DNA of 56,355 nucleotides, taken from the NCBI GenBank assembly GCA_003635315.1, contig PYJD01000002.1:1-56355 (forward strand). The letters run 5' to 3'. The position numbers and the translations under genes were made by a program. Under the pieces are notes generated by a model that was given only the letters and a program-made list of their open reading frames with translations, ran no database searches and was not told the origin of the DNA. Source of the DNA: Candidatus Poribacteria bacterium. GTDB taxonomy: Bacteria; Poribacteria; WGA-4E; WGA-3G. Shown in pieces: positions 25,704-34,241 of this stretch. Every line of letters begins with the position of its first letter. Position 1 is the first letter of the stretch.

Positions 25704-25777
25704 TAGTAATTAGCTTGACCTGAATATAGTTAATTGCAAATCAATTAACGTTTGGAAAGTAATAGACATTACTATCA
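25701..25777 (+). promoter_or_regulatory. Nested stem at the rplX-rplE junction, candidate S8 site
   Basis: TGATAGTAAT (25701-25710, beginning with the rplX stop) pairs perfectly with ATTACTATCA (25768-25777). Inside, GTTAATTG (25729-25736) pairs with CAATTAAC (25742-25749) around CAAAT. The two internal sides are both 18 bases. It ends 20 bases before rplE, where E. coli mRNA is bound by S8. Confidence 0.6.
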
Positions 25778-25797
25778 TGTAAAAAGGTACAAGGCGA

Positions 25798-26367
25798 ATG
25801 AGCCAATTTAAAGCATTTTACCAAACAGAAGTTGCTTCGGCATTACAAAAAGAATTTAACTATAATAACGTAATGCAGATCCCAAAATTAGAAAAAATCA
25901 GTTTGAATATCGGTGTTGGTGAGGCGGTTGATAATCCAAAAGCACTTGAAGATGCGGTTGAAGAGTTAACGCTTATAGCAGGACAACGTGCTATCATTAC
26001 ACGTGCCAGAAAATCGATTTCTGCCTTTAAAATTAGAGGTCCATCGAAAATGAATCGTACACCTGGCATGGCGATAGGGTGTAAAGTCACCTTACGGCAG
26101 AATCGTATGTATGAATTCCTCAATCGATTAATTAATGTTGTGTTACCTCAAATCAGAGATTTTCGAGGTGTTTCACCGGACGCTTTTGATGGACGAGGGA
26201 ACTATTCGTTGGGATTAACGGAACAACTTATTTTTCCAGAGATTGACTATGACGATGTAAGCGATGTTCGAGGAATGAATGTTTCTATTGTTACGTCTGC
26301 TGCCTCCGATGAAGAAGCCCGGGCGTTACTAAGGGAATTTGGCATGCCGTTTCGCAGTAATACGTAG
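25798..26367 (+). CDS. rplE: 50S ribosomal protein L5
   Basis: 189 residues; L5 binds 5S rRNA and the P-site tRNA. Landmarks: [88 protein letters not shown] and [11 protein letters not shown] (each within family consensus). AAGG lies upstream of the ATG at 25798. rpsN follows after 46 bases. The preceding gap carries the nested stem. Confidence 0.96.
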   Translation: MSQFKAFYQTEVASALQKEFNYNNVMQIPKLEKISLNIGVGEAVDNPKALEDAVEELTLIAGQRAIITRARKSISAFKIRGPSKMNRTPGMAIGCKVTLRQNRMYEFLNRLINVVLPQIRDFRGVSPDAFDGRGNYSLGLTEQLIFPEIDYDDVSDVRGMNVSIVTSAASDEEARALLREFGMPFRSNT

Positions 26368-26413
26368 TGTTTGAGAGCCTACAGACTAAGTATACGTTCA
26401 AAGGAGTATTAAT

Positions 26414-26599
26414 TTGGCAAGTAAATCATGGATTGCCAGAAATAAGAAAACCCCTCGTTTCAGTACACGCAAGTATAGCCGCTGTAAAAATTGTGGTCGC
26501 GCGCGGGGGTATCTGCGTAAGTTTGAATTATGTCGTATCTGTTTCCGTCTATTTGCACGAGCCGGGAAAATACCTGGTGTGAGAAAGGCGAGTTGGTAA
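26414..26599 (+). CDS. rpsN: 30S ribosomal protein S14, zinc-binding type
   Basis: 61 residues, the short zinc-binding (C+) form. The four zinc ligands are in [20 protein letters not shown] (CxxC twice). It begins with TTG at 26414, preceded by AAAGGAG at 7 bases. S14 is a 30S head protein. L36, S4 and L32 in this window also have the C+ signature. Confidence 0.95.
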   Translation: MASKSWIARNKKTPRFSTRKYSRCKNCGRARGYLRKFELCRICFRLFARAGKIPGVRKASW

Positions 26600-26613
26600 G
26601 AAGGAGAATTTTC

Positions 26614-27015
26614 ATGTCAATGACTGATCCAATCGCAGATATGTTAACGCGGATACGTAATGCAAATATGGCTGGGCATGAGCGCGTTGAGATATCAGCA
26701 TCAAATTTAAAAACAGAGATTGCCCGAATCCTTTCAGAGGAAGGTTTCGTCCGAAACTACCGCCTAATTGAGGATGGAAAGCAAGGCATTATCCGAATTT
26801 ACCTAAAATATGGCGATAATAGTAAAGAAAAAGCTATAACGAACTTAAAAAGAATTAGCAAACCCGGTAGACGTGTTTATGCAAAATCTGATAAGTTGCC
26901 AAGAGTGTATGGAGATCTCGGTATTGCAATATTATCAACATCGCAGGGTGTAAGAACATCAATAGAGTGTAGACGTGCAAAAATAGGTGGCGAAGTCCTC
27001 TGCTATATCTGGTAA
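26614..27015 (+). CDS. rpsH: 30S ribosomal protein S8
   Basis: 133 residues; S8 is a primary 16S rRNA binder and in E. coli the repressor of the spc operon. The start is the ATG at 26614 ([18 protein letters not shown]) with AAGGAG 8 bases upstream; longer readings overlap rpsN. C-terminal family signature: [17 protein letters not shown] stretch (here [16 protein letters not shown]) and GGEVLCYIW. Confidence 0.96.
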   Translation: MSMTDPIADMLTRIRNANMAGHERVEISASNLKTEIARILSEEGFVRNYRLIEDGKQGIIRIYLKYGDNSKEKAITNLKRISKPGRRVYAKSDKLPRVYGDLGIAILSTSQGVRTSIECRRAKIGGEVLCYIW

Positions 27016-27074
27016 TACTCTATAGATTGCTTCTGTAGAATTCCTACAAGATCTAAAATTATTGGAGAAATAGA

Positions 27075-27641
27075 ATGTCTCGTATTGGACAAATTCCAAT
27101 TCCTATTCCAAATTCTGTAAAGGTTGAATTCAACGACAATGAAATAAAAGTTGAAGGTCCAAAAGGTAAACTGAATTGGACGATACCTCATGGGATTGGT
27201 GCGAGTGTTGGACAAGATGTAGTCAATGTAGAACGGAACAGTGATGAAAAACAACAGAAAGCACTTCACGGATTAACGCGAAGCCTTATAGCGAATATGA
27301 TTACTGGTGTATCTGAAGGTTTTGAAAAACGGTTACGCGTTGTAGGAACAGGATATCGCGCAGAAGTGAGTCGTCAGAATGTCTTAACACTTGAGGTAGG
27401 ATATTCACATGCCGTGACCTTCACACCACCTGAAGGGATTACTATAACGGTTGAACCATCAGAGAATATTGATGGTCAGGCACATACACCTATTATCATT
27501 GGTGGTATTGATAAACAGGTCGTTGGACAAGTTGCCGCTTCTATTCGACAAATCAAGAAACCAGAAACCTATAAACCGAGTAAAGGAATTCGGTATGAGG
27601 GTGAACGGGTACGTGATAAAGAAGGTAAGGTTGCAGGTTAA
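27075..27641 (+). CDS. rplF: 50S ribosomal protein L6
   Basis: 188 residues; L6 lies near the factor-binding site of the 50S. Landmarks: MSRIGQIPIPIPNSVKV, VEGPKGKLNWTIP, RSLIANMITGVSEGFEKRL, VVGTGYRAEV, and the C-terminal signature KPSKGIRYEGERVRDKEGK (quoted in part). TTGGAG lies before the ATG. The slightly longer C-terminus is unremarkable. Confidence 0.96.
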   Translation: MSRIGQIPIPIPNSVKVEFNDNEIKVEGPKGKLNWTIPHGIGASVGQDVVNVERNSDEKQQKALHGLTRSLIANMITGVSEGFEKRLRVVGTGYRAEVSRQNVLTLEVGYSHAVTFTPPEGITITVEPSENIDGQAHTPIIIGGIDKQVVGQVAASIRQIKKPETYKPSKGIRYEGERVRDKEGKVAG

Positions 27642-27705
27642 TCAACGATTACCCAATTTATGTGTATAAACTTAACGGTAGTGTTTAAATGTGGGAGGAG
27701 ATCCC

Positions 27706-28074
27706 TTGGATAAGAATAAGAAAAAACAGTTGAGCCATTTTCGACGAAAGAAAAGAGTTCGTAAGAAGGTCAATGGCAGTTTGCAAAGACCTCGGCTCTC
27801 CGTTAGTAGAAGCTTAAAACATATTTATGCTCAAATTATTGATGATGAGGCCGGTAATACACTTGCACATGCCTCCAGTTTGTCTCCAGAAGTAAAAGCC
27901 GATACCACAGAAGGTGGGAAAATAGAGATAGCGCAAAATGTCGGTCAGCTTATTGCACAGAAGGCAAAGGAAAAACAGATTGAAGGTGTCATATTCGACA
28001 GGAGTGGTTATCTATATCATGGTCGGATCAAAGCACTTGCTGATGCTGCAAGGGGTGCAGGTCTGAAGTTCTAA
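27706..28074 (+). CDS. rplR: 50S ribosomal protein L18
   Basis: 122 residues; L18 binds 5S rRNA with L5. I chose TTG at 27706 ([20 protein letters not shown]) because GGAGGAG lies 5 bases before it and the family starts this way; a GTG five codons earlier overlaps that site. Landmarks: [34 protein letters not shown] and [20 protein letters not shown] (quoted in part). Confidence 0.94.
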   Translation: MDKNKKKQLSHFRRKKRVRKKVNGSLQRPRLSVSRSLKHIYAQIIDDEAGNTLAHASSLSPEVKADTTEGGKIEIAQNVGQLIAQKAKEKQIEGVIFDRSGYLYHGRIKALADAARGAGLKF

Positions 28075-28106
28075 ATGTCCAGGTTAGTCCTGGAGAGGAG
28101 ACTTAT

Positions 28107-28637
28107 TTGCAAAAAGAGAAAATCAATCCTGAAGATTATGAATTTGAAGAACGACCCATTTCTATCAATCGGGTCATGCGTGTAGGTAAAGGTAGAAGAA
28201 CCCCCAGTTTCAATACGCTTTCGGTCGTCGGTAATCGTGAAGGTATAGTAGGTATCGGTTTTGGTAGTGCGAGTGAAATTGCAGGTGCTCTGCGAAAGAG
28301 TTTTGCCGATGCACGTAAAAATCTTATTCGTGTTCCGCTCTCCGGTGGCACACTTCCCCATGAGATAATGTGTGAGTTTAAATCCGCAAAGGTATTACTA
28401 AAGCCAGCGAGACCGGGTACAGGAATTATTGCAGGACACGCAACACGCGCCATATTAGAATTTGCTGGTGTACGGGATGCACTCACCAAATGCCTTTCTT
28501 CACGCAATGTCAAGAATATTGCTGAGGCAACAATGATTGGATTGAAAAGCCTTAAGGATGTGAATGAGGTCGCTCGTATTCGGGGCAAAACCGTAGAAGA
28601 ACTCTTACATAAAAATACTAACAATTCTAACGACTGA
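28107..28637 (+). CDS. rpsE: 30S ribosomal protein S5
   Basis: 176 residues; S5 helps fidelity and mRNA unwinding. Begins with TTG at 28107, with GAGGAG upstream. The spectinomycin-associated loop reads INRVMRVGKGRRTPSF where E. coli has VNRVSKTVKGGRIFSF, so the second Gly of the KGG is Arg. The later part is standard (GTGIIAGHATRAILEFAG, NVKNIAEATMIGL). rpmD (L30), the usual next gene, is absent: rplO follows after 36 bases. Confidence 0.96.
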   Translation: MQKEKINPEDYEFEERPISINRVMRVGKGRRTPSFNTLSVVGNREGIVGIGFGSASEIAGALRKSFADARKNLIRVPLSGGTLPHEIMCEFKSAKVLLKPARPGTGIIAGHATRAILEFAGVRDALTKCLSSRNVKNIAEATMIGLKSLKDVNEVARIRGKTVEELLHKNTNNSND

Positions 28638-28673
28638 GTTTTCTCAGTATATATCTAAGGAACAGAAAATTCA

Positions 28674-29120
28674 ATGAAACTCAACGAACTCAAACCTGTC
28701 CCAGGTGCACGCAGAAAACGAAAACGCGTAGGACGGGGTAGGGGATCCGGGTACGGCGGTACAAGCGGGCGGGGACATAAAGGACAAAAATCTCGATCTG
28801 GAGGTTCAATCCCCGCTTGGTTTGAAGGTGGCCAAATGCCTTTGGTGAGAAGAGTGCCAAAAAGAGGTCCTCGTAGGATTGCACATAAACGGATCGAATA
28901 TGATGTCGTCAATATTAAGACTCTCAACCTATTTGAAGAGGAAATGGAAATTAATCCAGAACTTCTACGGGAATACGGTATCATCAAACGAAAAAACGCA
29001 CTTATTAAGATTCTGGGTGATGGTGAACTTGATAAACGGCTTAATGTGCGCGCTCACCGCTTTTCAAAATCTGCAATTGAAAAAATACAAGCGAAGGGTG
29101 GCACTGCCGAGGTGATATAA
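28674..29120 (+). CDS. rplO: 50S ribosomal protein L15
   Basis: 148 residues; L15 assembles late in the 50S. Typical start [20 protein letters not shown] and the Gly/Arg-rich stretch [20 protein letters not shown], with the KGGTAE-like C-terminus (AKGGTAEVI). Start ATG with AAGGAAC upstream. secY begins at the base after its stop. Confidence 0.96.
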   Translation: MKLNELKPVPGARRKRKRVGRGRGSGYGGTSGRGHKGQKSRSGGSIPAWFEGGQMPLVRRVPKRGPRRIAHKRIEYDVVNIKTLNLFEEEMEINPELLREYGIIKRKNALIKILGDGELDKRLNVRAHRFSKSAIEKIQAKGGTAEVI

Positions 29121-30464
29121 GTGATTAAGCCAATACAAAACGCTTTTAAAATACCTGAATTACGCAAACGCATAATTTTTACTGTACTACTTCTTATAGT
29201 ATATCGACTCGGGGCACATATCACTTTACCCGGTATTGATGATCAAGCACTTGAAGAGTTTTTTAAGCAACTTGTAGAACGAACCGGGAATGTCTTAGCG
29301 TTGATTGATGTATTTTCTGGTGGTGCGTTTGGTCAAATGACTATATTCGCACTTGGAATACAGCCATATATTAGTGCATCAATTGTAATGCAGCTTCTTG
29401 CAGTTATCGTTCCATCCTTAGAGAAATTACGCAAAGAACCAGATGGGCAAAAGAAGATTACCCAATACACTCGCTATGGGACAGTCTTACTTAGTATTGT
29501 CCAAGGTATCACCATTACCATTCTATTACGTAATCCAGGAGAAGCATTTGGTACTGGTACTGGGGCTATTGTCAATAATCCAACAATATGGTGGCATGCA
29601 TTAGCAGTTCTGACATTAACAGCGGGTACAGCCTTTGTAATGTGGCTTGGGGAACAAATTACTGAGCGAGGAATCGGACAAGGTATTTCAATAATCATTA
29701 CTGTCGGCATTATGGCAGGATTTCCCGCAGGTGTTAATACAGTTTACTCCAACTTGTTAGGTAATACAAATTTTGGACTGGCACAACTCGCAATGTTATT
29801 CCTTCTGATTGTTGTAGCTGTCAGTGGTACTATTTTTATACATCTTTCCGTTCGGAAAATACCAGTACAATATGGAAAACAAATTAGAGGTAACAAAGTA
29901 TTCGGCGGAAGATCTATGTCTATACCGCTAAGAGTTAACACGGCAGGGATGATTCCAATTATCTTTGCTGTTACCTTGATGACTTTCCCCGGTGTCCTGA
30001 TCGGATTGTTACCAAAGGATTGGACTTGGGTTGCAGGATTAGCAGCACTGATGGATGCAACAGACCCATCGCTATTATATCTTAGTGTGTATGCTCTGTT
30101 GATTATAGGATTTACATATTTTTATACCGCTGTTCAAGTTAATCCGGTAGACATGGCTGAGAATTTACAGAAATATGGCGGTTTCATTCCAGGTCTACGC
30201 CCGGGTAAACAAACAGCGGATTACATTAATACAACTCTCACGCGTATCACACTTCCCGGTGCATTGTTTCTTGCGGGGATCGCGGTAATTCCTATTATCA
30301 TAACAAGTAGACTTGGCGTGGGTGGTATGGTTGAAGGTGCATCTGTTCTGATTGTTGTTGGAGTTGTGTTAGATACTGTATCACAAATTGAGTCTTACTT
30401 AACAATGCGTCATTACGATGGATTCTTGAAAGATAGACGCCTAAAAGGACGGCGCGGAAGATAG
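29121..30464 (+). CDS. secY: Protein translocase subunit SecY
   Basis: 447 residues with ten membrane helices, the pore of the Sec translocon. Landmarks: PELRKRIIFTVLLLIVYRLGAHI at helix 1, GGAFGQMTIFALGIQPYISASI (helix 2, plug region), ERGIGQGISIIIT, QVNPVDMAENLQKYGGFIPGLRPG (loop before helix 9, ribosome/SecA contact) and the basic tail RRLKGRRGR-like (here KDRRLKGRRGR). GTG start at 29121 directly abutting rplO. adk, map and infA, which often follow, are missing here. Confidence 0.97.
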   Translation: MIKPIQNAFKIPELRKRIIFTVLLLIVYRLGAHITLPGIDDQALEEFFKQLVERTGNVLALIDVFSGGAFGQMTIFALGIQPYISASIVMQLLAVIVPSLEKLRKEPDGQKKITQYTRYGTVLLSIVQGITITILLRNPGEAFGTGTGAIVNNPTIWWHALAVLTLTAGTAFVMWLGEQITERGIGQGISIIITVGIMAGFPAGVNTVYSNLLGNTNFGLAQLAMLFLLIVVAVSGTIFIHLSVRKIPVQYGKQIRGNKVFGGRSMSIPLRVNTAGMIPIIFAVTLMTFPGVLIGLLPKDWTWVAGLAALMDATDPSLLYLSVYALLIIGFTYFYTAVQVNPVDMAENLQKYGGFIPGLRPGKQTADYINTTLTRITLPGALFLAGIAVIPIIITSRLGVGGMVEGASVLIVVGVVLDTVSQIESYLTMRHYDGFLKDRRLKGRRGR

Positions 30465-30537
30465 TTAAAACAGTCGCATAATTGCTTCGAGACAATATGT
30501 TGTTCTAACAGGACTAACATCAATATTAGAGGAATTT

Positions 30538-30654
30538 ATGAAAGTCAGACCATCTGTAAAAAAAATGTGTAATCGCTGCAAAATTATCAAGAGAAAGGGT
30601 GTTATTCGCGTTATTTGTCCGTCAAATCCTAAACACAAACAACGACAGGGATAA
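30538..30654 (+). CDS. rpmJ: 50S ribosomal protein L36, zinc-binding type
   Basis: 38 residues: [20 protein letters not shown], then [19 protein letters not shown]11, C14, C27 and H33 form the zinc site of the C+ form. Too short to be found by length cut-offs. TAGAGGA lies 5 bases before the ATG. It sits between secY and rpsM as usual for the alpha operon. Confidence 0.96.
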   Translation: MKVRPSVKKMCNRCKIIKRKGVIRVICPSNPKHKQRQG

Positions 30655-30682
30655 TACTGTTTAATTGTAAAAGGGGGCTATT

Positions 30683-31078
30683 ATGGCACGTATCGCAGGT
30701 GTAGATCTACCTCGTACAAAAAGGATTGATATAGCATTAACAGCAATCTACGGTATAGGTCGTTTCACTGCTTCGCAAATTGTGACTGATCTCAACATTG
30801 ATCCAAGCAAAAAGGTTGATGCATTGGATGAATCCGAGGTGAGTAAATTACGAGATAAAATCACTGAAGAGTATAAGGTTGAAGGTGATTTACGACGCGA
30901 AGTTGATCAGAATATTAAACGACTCATGGATATCAACAGTTATCGCGGACTTCGCCACAGACGGCAGTTACCTGTCAGAGGTCAGCGAACCAATACGAAT
31001 GCTCGGACTCGGAAGGGTAAGGCACGCACTATCTCTGTTGGTAGGAAACTGAAAGAGGCAGCACGTAAAGGCGGTTGA
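30683..31078 (+). CDS. rpsM: 30S ribosomal protein S13
   Basis: 131 residues; S13 forms the intersubunit bridge B1 and contacts the P-site tRNA. Landmarks: [32 protein letters not shown], and the conserved Arg/Gly stretch [20 protein letters not shown] followed by [13 protein letters not shown] lies 6 bases before the ATG. A 216-base gap with a strong hairpin precedes rpsK. Confidence 0.96.
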   Translation: MARIAGVDLPRTKRIDIALTAIYGIGRFTASQIVTDLNIDPSKKVDALDESEVSKLRDKITEEYKVEGDLRREVDQNIKRLMDINSYRGLRHRRQLPVRGQRTNTNARTRKGKARTISVGRKLKEAARKGG

Positions 31079-31122
31079 TTCCACCAAAGTCTCACAGATA
31101 CATTGCAGAATATACAGTCTGT

Positions 31123-31154
31123 CGGAATCCATTTATTTCATAAATTGGATTCCG
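31123..31154 (+). promoter_or_regulatory. Long hairpin in the rpsM-rpsK gap
   Basis: CGGAATCCATTTAT (31123-31136) pairs with ATAAATTGGATTCCG (31140-31154), 14 pairs with one bulged base and a 3-base loop. No T-run follows, so it is not a classic terminator. It may be an mRNA-processing or control element, or a short dispersed repeat. Confidence 0.45.
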
Positions 31155-31294
31155 GCTAATAATGCTGCAAAGACAACATAAAAGTTAATCATTTATTATT
31201 ATTTAATTATAGTAGGAGACTCTCCGTATAAATTAGATGCAACCCATCTATGCACATTTATTGTGCTTTCACATTTTCGTAAAGGAGAAACAGT

Positions 31295-31666
31295 TTGCGT
31301 TCACGAAGACGGGAACGAAAAAATGTCCCAGAGGGCATTGCACATATCCAAGCTACATTTAACAACACAATAGTGACTATCACAGATCCCAATGGCAATA
31401 CCGTTGCATGGGCAAGCGCAGGAATGACGTTCCCGGGGTCGCGGAAGTCCACACCATTTGCTGCACAACAGACCGCTGAAGCATGTGCGAAAAAAGCAAT
31501 AGAACATGGTATGAAGCGCGTTGAAGTGAGAGTCAAAGGTCCAGGATCAGGTCGGGAATCATCTATTCGCGCTCTGGCTGCTGCTGGACTCGAAATTACA
31601 TTGATGAAGGACATGACACCCATTCCACACAATGGATGTCGTCCACCAAAAAGACGACGGGTGTAA
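31295..31666 (+). CDS. rpsK: 30S ribosomal protein S11
   Basis: 123 residues; S11 lies on the 30S platform. Begins with TTG at 31295 ([14 protein letters not shown]) with AAAGGAG upstream. Landmarks: [57 protein letters not shown], and the C-terminal [16 protein letters not shown]. rpsD follows after 13 bases. Confidence 0.96.
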   Translation: MRSRRRERKNVPEGIAHIQATFNNTIVTITDPNGNTVAWASAGMTFPGSRKSTPFAAQQTAEACAKKAIEHGMKRVEVRVKGPGSGRESSIRALAAAGLEITLMKDMTPIPHNGCRPPKRRRV

Positions 31667-31679
31667 ACCAAGGAGACAC

Positions 31680-32312
31680 ATGAGTAGGTATTTAGATTCT
31701 GTCTGTAAATTATGTCGTCGAGAAGGTGAGAAACTTTTTCTCAAGGGACGTCGATGCATTGGACCCAAATGTTCATTTGAAAGAAGAAGTTATCCACCTG
31801 GTGACCACGGTCAAAAACCTCTTACACGAGCAAGGGGAGAATACAGACGCCAATTACGTACTAAGCAAAAAGCAAAACGAATCTACGGAATTTTTGAGAA
31901 ACAATTTCGAAATTACTATTTCAAAGCGGCGCGACAAACGGGCATTACGGGTGAGAATCTAATCACCCTACTCGAACGCCGTTTAGATAATGTCGTTTAT
32001 CGGCTCGGTTTTGCTACATCACGAAAACAAGCAAGACAGCTTGTGAAACACAACCACTTTACTGTAAACGGGAAACGCGTTAATATACCTTCTTATCTCG
32101 TCGAAGTAGGGGATGTAATTACACCTCGTGAGAAAAGTCGTGAAAATGTAGCAATACAAGAAGCCTTAGAATTTTCCCAACAGAGAGGTGCACCTCAGTG
32201 GCTCGAAATTGATGCAGAGAAACCTGAAGGACGAGTTCAAGGCACACCAATTGTTGAGCAAATTGCAGCAGAGTTAGACACACAGTTAATTATTGAATTG
32301 TACTCAAGGTAA
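31680..32312 (+). CDS. rpsD: 30S ribosomal protein S4, zinc-binding type
   Basis: 210 residues; S4 nucleates 30S assembly and in E. coli represses the alpha operon. The start is the ATG at 31680 ([20 protein letters not shown]), with AAGGAG upstream; a longer reading into rpsK is rejected. C9, C12, C26 and C31 form the N-terminal zinc site of C+ S4. The S4 RNA-binding domain is at about residues 98-160 ([25 protein letters not shown] in part). Confidence 0.96.
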   Translation: MSRYLDSVCKLCRREGEKLFLKGRRCIGPKCSFERRSYPPGDHGQKPLTRARGEYRRQLRTKQKAKRIYGIFEKQFRNYYFKAARQTGITGENLITLLERRLDNVVYRLGFATSRKQARQLVKHNHFTVNGKRVNIPSYLVEVGDVITPREKSRENVAIQEALEFSQQRGAPQWLEIDAEKPEGRVQGTPIVEQIAAELDTQLIIELYSR

Positions 32313-32474
32313 CACTTAAACAACTACCACTTGATTGTTTCTTCTATTTGATGCTTAGTTTCAAATTTGGAAGAAATTCGATACAAAACGGGTAAGCATT
32401 ATATTTCACTTTAATGCCAAATCAACCTATATTATCGACCCAATGAAGTAATAGAGCTGTTTTTATAATCCAAC

Positions 32475-32512
32475 TATATCAAAATTGTTATGCACATCTC
32501 AATTTTGATATA
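32475..32512 (+). promoter_or_regulatory. 13-bp perfect hairpin between rpsD and rpoA
   Basis: TATATCAAAATTG (32475-32487) pairs perfectly with CAATTTTGATATA (32500-32512), 12-base loop. It lies in the 403-base gap 32313-32715, which is otherwise AT-rich and without a gene; I found no consensus promoter there. No T-run follows. Confidence 0.5.
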
Positions 32513-32715
32513 CAGGAACATGTTACTTATAAATTTATTTTTTACTAATAAACAGATTTAGTGCAATACAGGTAGTTATACGGTGTATTTAACTCAGGAA
32601 CATAGCAATTATAGGCATGATCATTCCAACAAGGAATGCTTATATAGATTGTCATGTTTACAAACCTTACCTGTTTGACTCTGTTTATAGAACATAAGCC
32701 GATAGGAGGATATCG

Positions 32716-33711
32716 ATGAATAGTTTGGATCTAAGAATGCCCAAGCGTTTGGTGGCAGATACAGAAACACTACAACCAAATTATGCGAAATATACTGCAG
32801 AACCACTTGAACGCGGCTACGGCACTACTTTGGGCAACTCGCTTCGTCGAGTACTTCTCTCTTCAATTAAAGGTGCTGCTATAACAGCAATTCAAATTGA
32901 TCAGGTTAAGCATGAATATTCGACTATTCCAGGTGTATTTGAAGATGTTGTACAAATAATACTTAACCTCAAGGCAATTCGGTTCCGTCTATTACAGGAC
33001 GAACCTATGATACTGGACCTAAAAGCAGATGGTTCCGGTGAACTAACTGCTGCAGACGTTCGACCCAATTCGCTTGTGGAAATCATCAATCCAGACCAAC
33101 ATATTGCAACGCTTGATAAGTGTCAAGGGATTGAAATGGAGATTCAAGTTCAAACAGGTCGTGGTTATTCTCTGGCAGAAGATCACCGTGACACAAAACA
33201 ACCTATTGGGTGGATTCCTGTTGACGCAAAATTTTCACCTGTTGAAAAAGTTAACTTTTCTGTAAATGAAACTCGTGTTGAAGATATGACGAATTTTGAT
33301 CAATTGAATCTTGAAATCTGGACGGATGGAAGTATCACACCGAAAGACGCTATCACACAGGCTTCTGAAATTCTACGCAATCAGCTTGAAATATTTACGG
33401 AATTCGATGAAACTTATGTTGAACCAGAACCTGAAATTGATGAAGCAAAAATCTTGAGAAATAGATACCTTTCAAAACCTGTTGCTGACCTTGAACTATC
33501 AGTACGCGCTGGAAATTGTCTTGAGACAGCAAATATTAAAACTATCCGTGAACTCGTCGTGAAGAATGAGAAGGAAATGTTGGAATATAAAAACTTCGGA
33601 CGGACTTCTTTGAATGAAATCAAAGACCAACTTGCCAACATGGGATTGACTCTTGGTATGGAATTGGAAGATGAGGATTACATACTCACGGAGGAGGAGG
33701 AAACAGAATGA
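32716..33711 (+). CDS. rpoA: RNA polymerase alpha subunit
   Basis: 331 residues. The N-terminal dimerisation domain (to about 230) has ERGYGTTLGNSLRRVLLSSI-type sequence; the C-terminal domain (about 255-320) has LSVRAGNCLETANIKTI, whose Arg, Asn and Cys match the UP-element-binding surface, and NFGRTSLNEIKDQL. A short acidic tail follows (EDEDYILTEEEETE). GGAGGA lies 6 bases before the ATG. Its last four bases overlap the rplQ start. Confidence 0.97.
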   Translation: MNSLDLRMPKRLVADTETLQPNYAKYTAEPLERGYGTTLGNSLRRVLLSSIKGAAITAIQIDQVKHEYSTIPGVFEDVVQIILNLKAIRFRLLQDEPMILDLKADGSGELTAADVRPNSLVEIINPDQHIATLDKCQGIEMEIQVQTGRGYSLAEDHRDTKQPIGWIPVDAKFSPVEKVNFSVNETRVEDMTNFDQLNLEIWTDGSITPKDAITQASEILRNQLEIFTEFDETYVEPEPEIDEAKILRNRYLSKPVADLELSVRAGNCLETANIKTIRELVVKNEKEMLEYKNFGRTSLNEIKDQLANMGLTLGMELEDEDYILTEEEETE

Positions 33712-34109
33712 GACACAGAAAACGCGGCAGAAAATTAGGACGTACTACAAGCCATCGGAACGCACTCTTCCGAAATCAAGCCACTGCTTTGTTTGAACAT
33801 GAACAAATTCGTACAACATTGCATAAATGTAAGGAACTTAGACGCGTTGCAGAAAAACTGATCACATTGGCTAAAAAGGATACAGTCCATGCACGTAGAC
33901 AGGCAGCACGAGCCTTGTATGGTAGAAATCTTCATCATAGACCAAGAAGAGGTGAATCTGGGGTATTAGATAAACACGCTATCCTACAGAAACTTTTTGA
34001 AGATATTGCTCCACGTTACCAAGATCGCAATGGTGGATACACACGGATTATCCGAGGTGAATTAAGACGCGGAGACGGGGCGCAGATGGCATATATACAA
34101 CTCGTGTGA
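33708..34109 (+). CDS. rplQ: 50S ribosomal protein L17
   Basis: 133 residues; L17 lies near the tunnel exit. Typical MRHRKRGRKLGRTTSHRNAL, then NQATALFEHEQIRTT, and the C-terminal GGYTRIIRGELRRGDGAQMA in family style. It overlaps rpoA by ATGA and has GGAGGAGG within the rpoA end. It closes the alpha operon before the strong terminator. Confidence 0.96.
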   Translation: MRHRKRGRKLGRTTSHRNALFRNQATALFEHEQIRTTLHKCKELRRVAEKLITLAKKDTVHARRQAARALYGRNLHHRPRRGESGVLDKHAILQKLFEDIAPRYQDRNGGYTRIIRGELRRGDGAQMAYIQLV

Positions 34110-34184
34110 TGACTTTAGGTTGAAACCTTTAGACTTGATGACCGTATTTCCCGTTTTATGCTTAGGATAGACAAACTGCTAACA

Positions 34185-34240
34185 TTATAAAGAATAAAGG
34201 GTGGAGTTTTAACGCCACCCTTTATTCTTTATAATTAATG
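34185..34240. terminator. Strong bidirectional terminator after rplQ
   Basis: A perfect 20-bp stem: the arm at 34185-34204 (core AAAGAATAAAGGGTGG) pairs with 34215-34234 around the loop AGTTTTAACG. The arms supply T-rich ends on both strands (TTTATTCTTTATAATT). It separates the convergent rplQ and outer-membrane protein genes. Confidence 0.85.
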
Positions 34241-34241
34241 G

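Noticed and set aside
30465..30537. Possible second infA or map between secY and rpmJ
   Set aside because: The gap is only 73 bases and has no frame; nothing fits.
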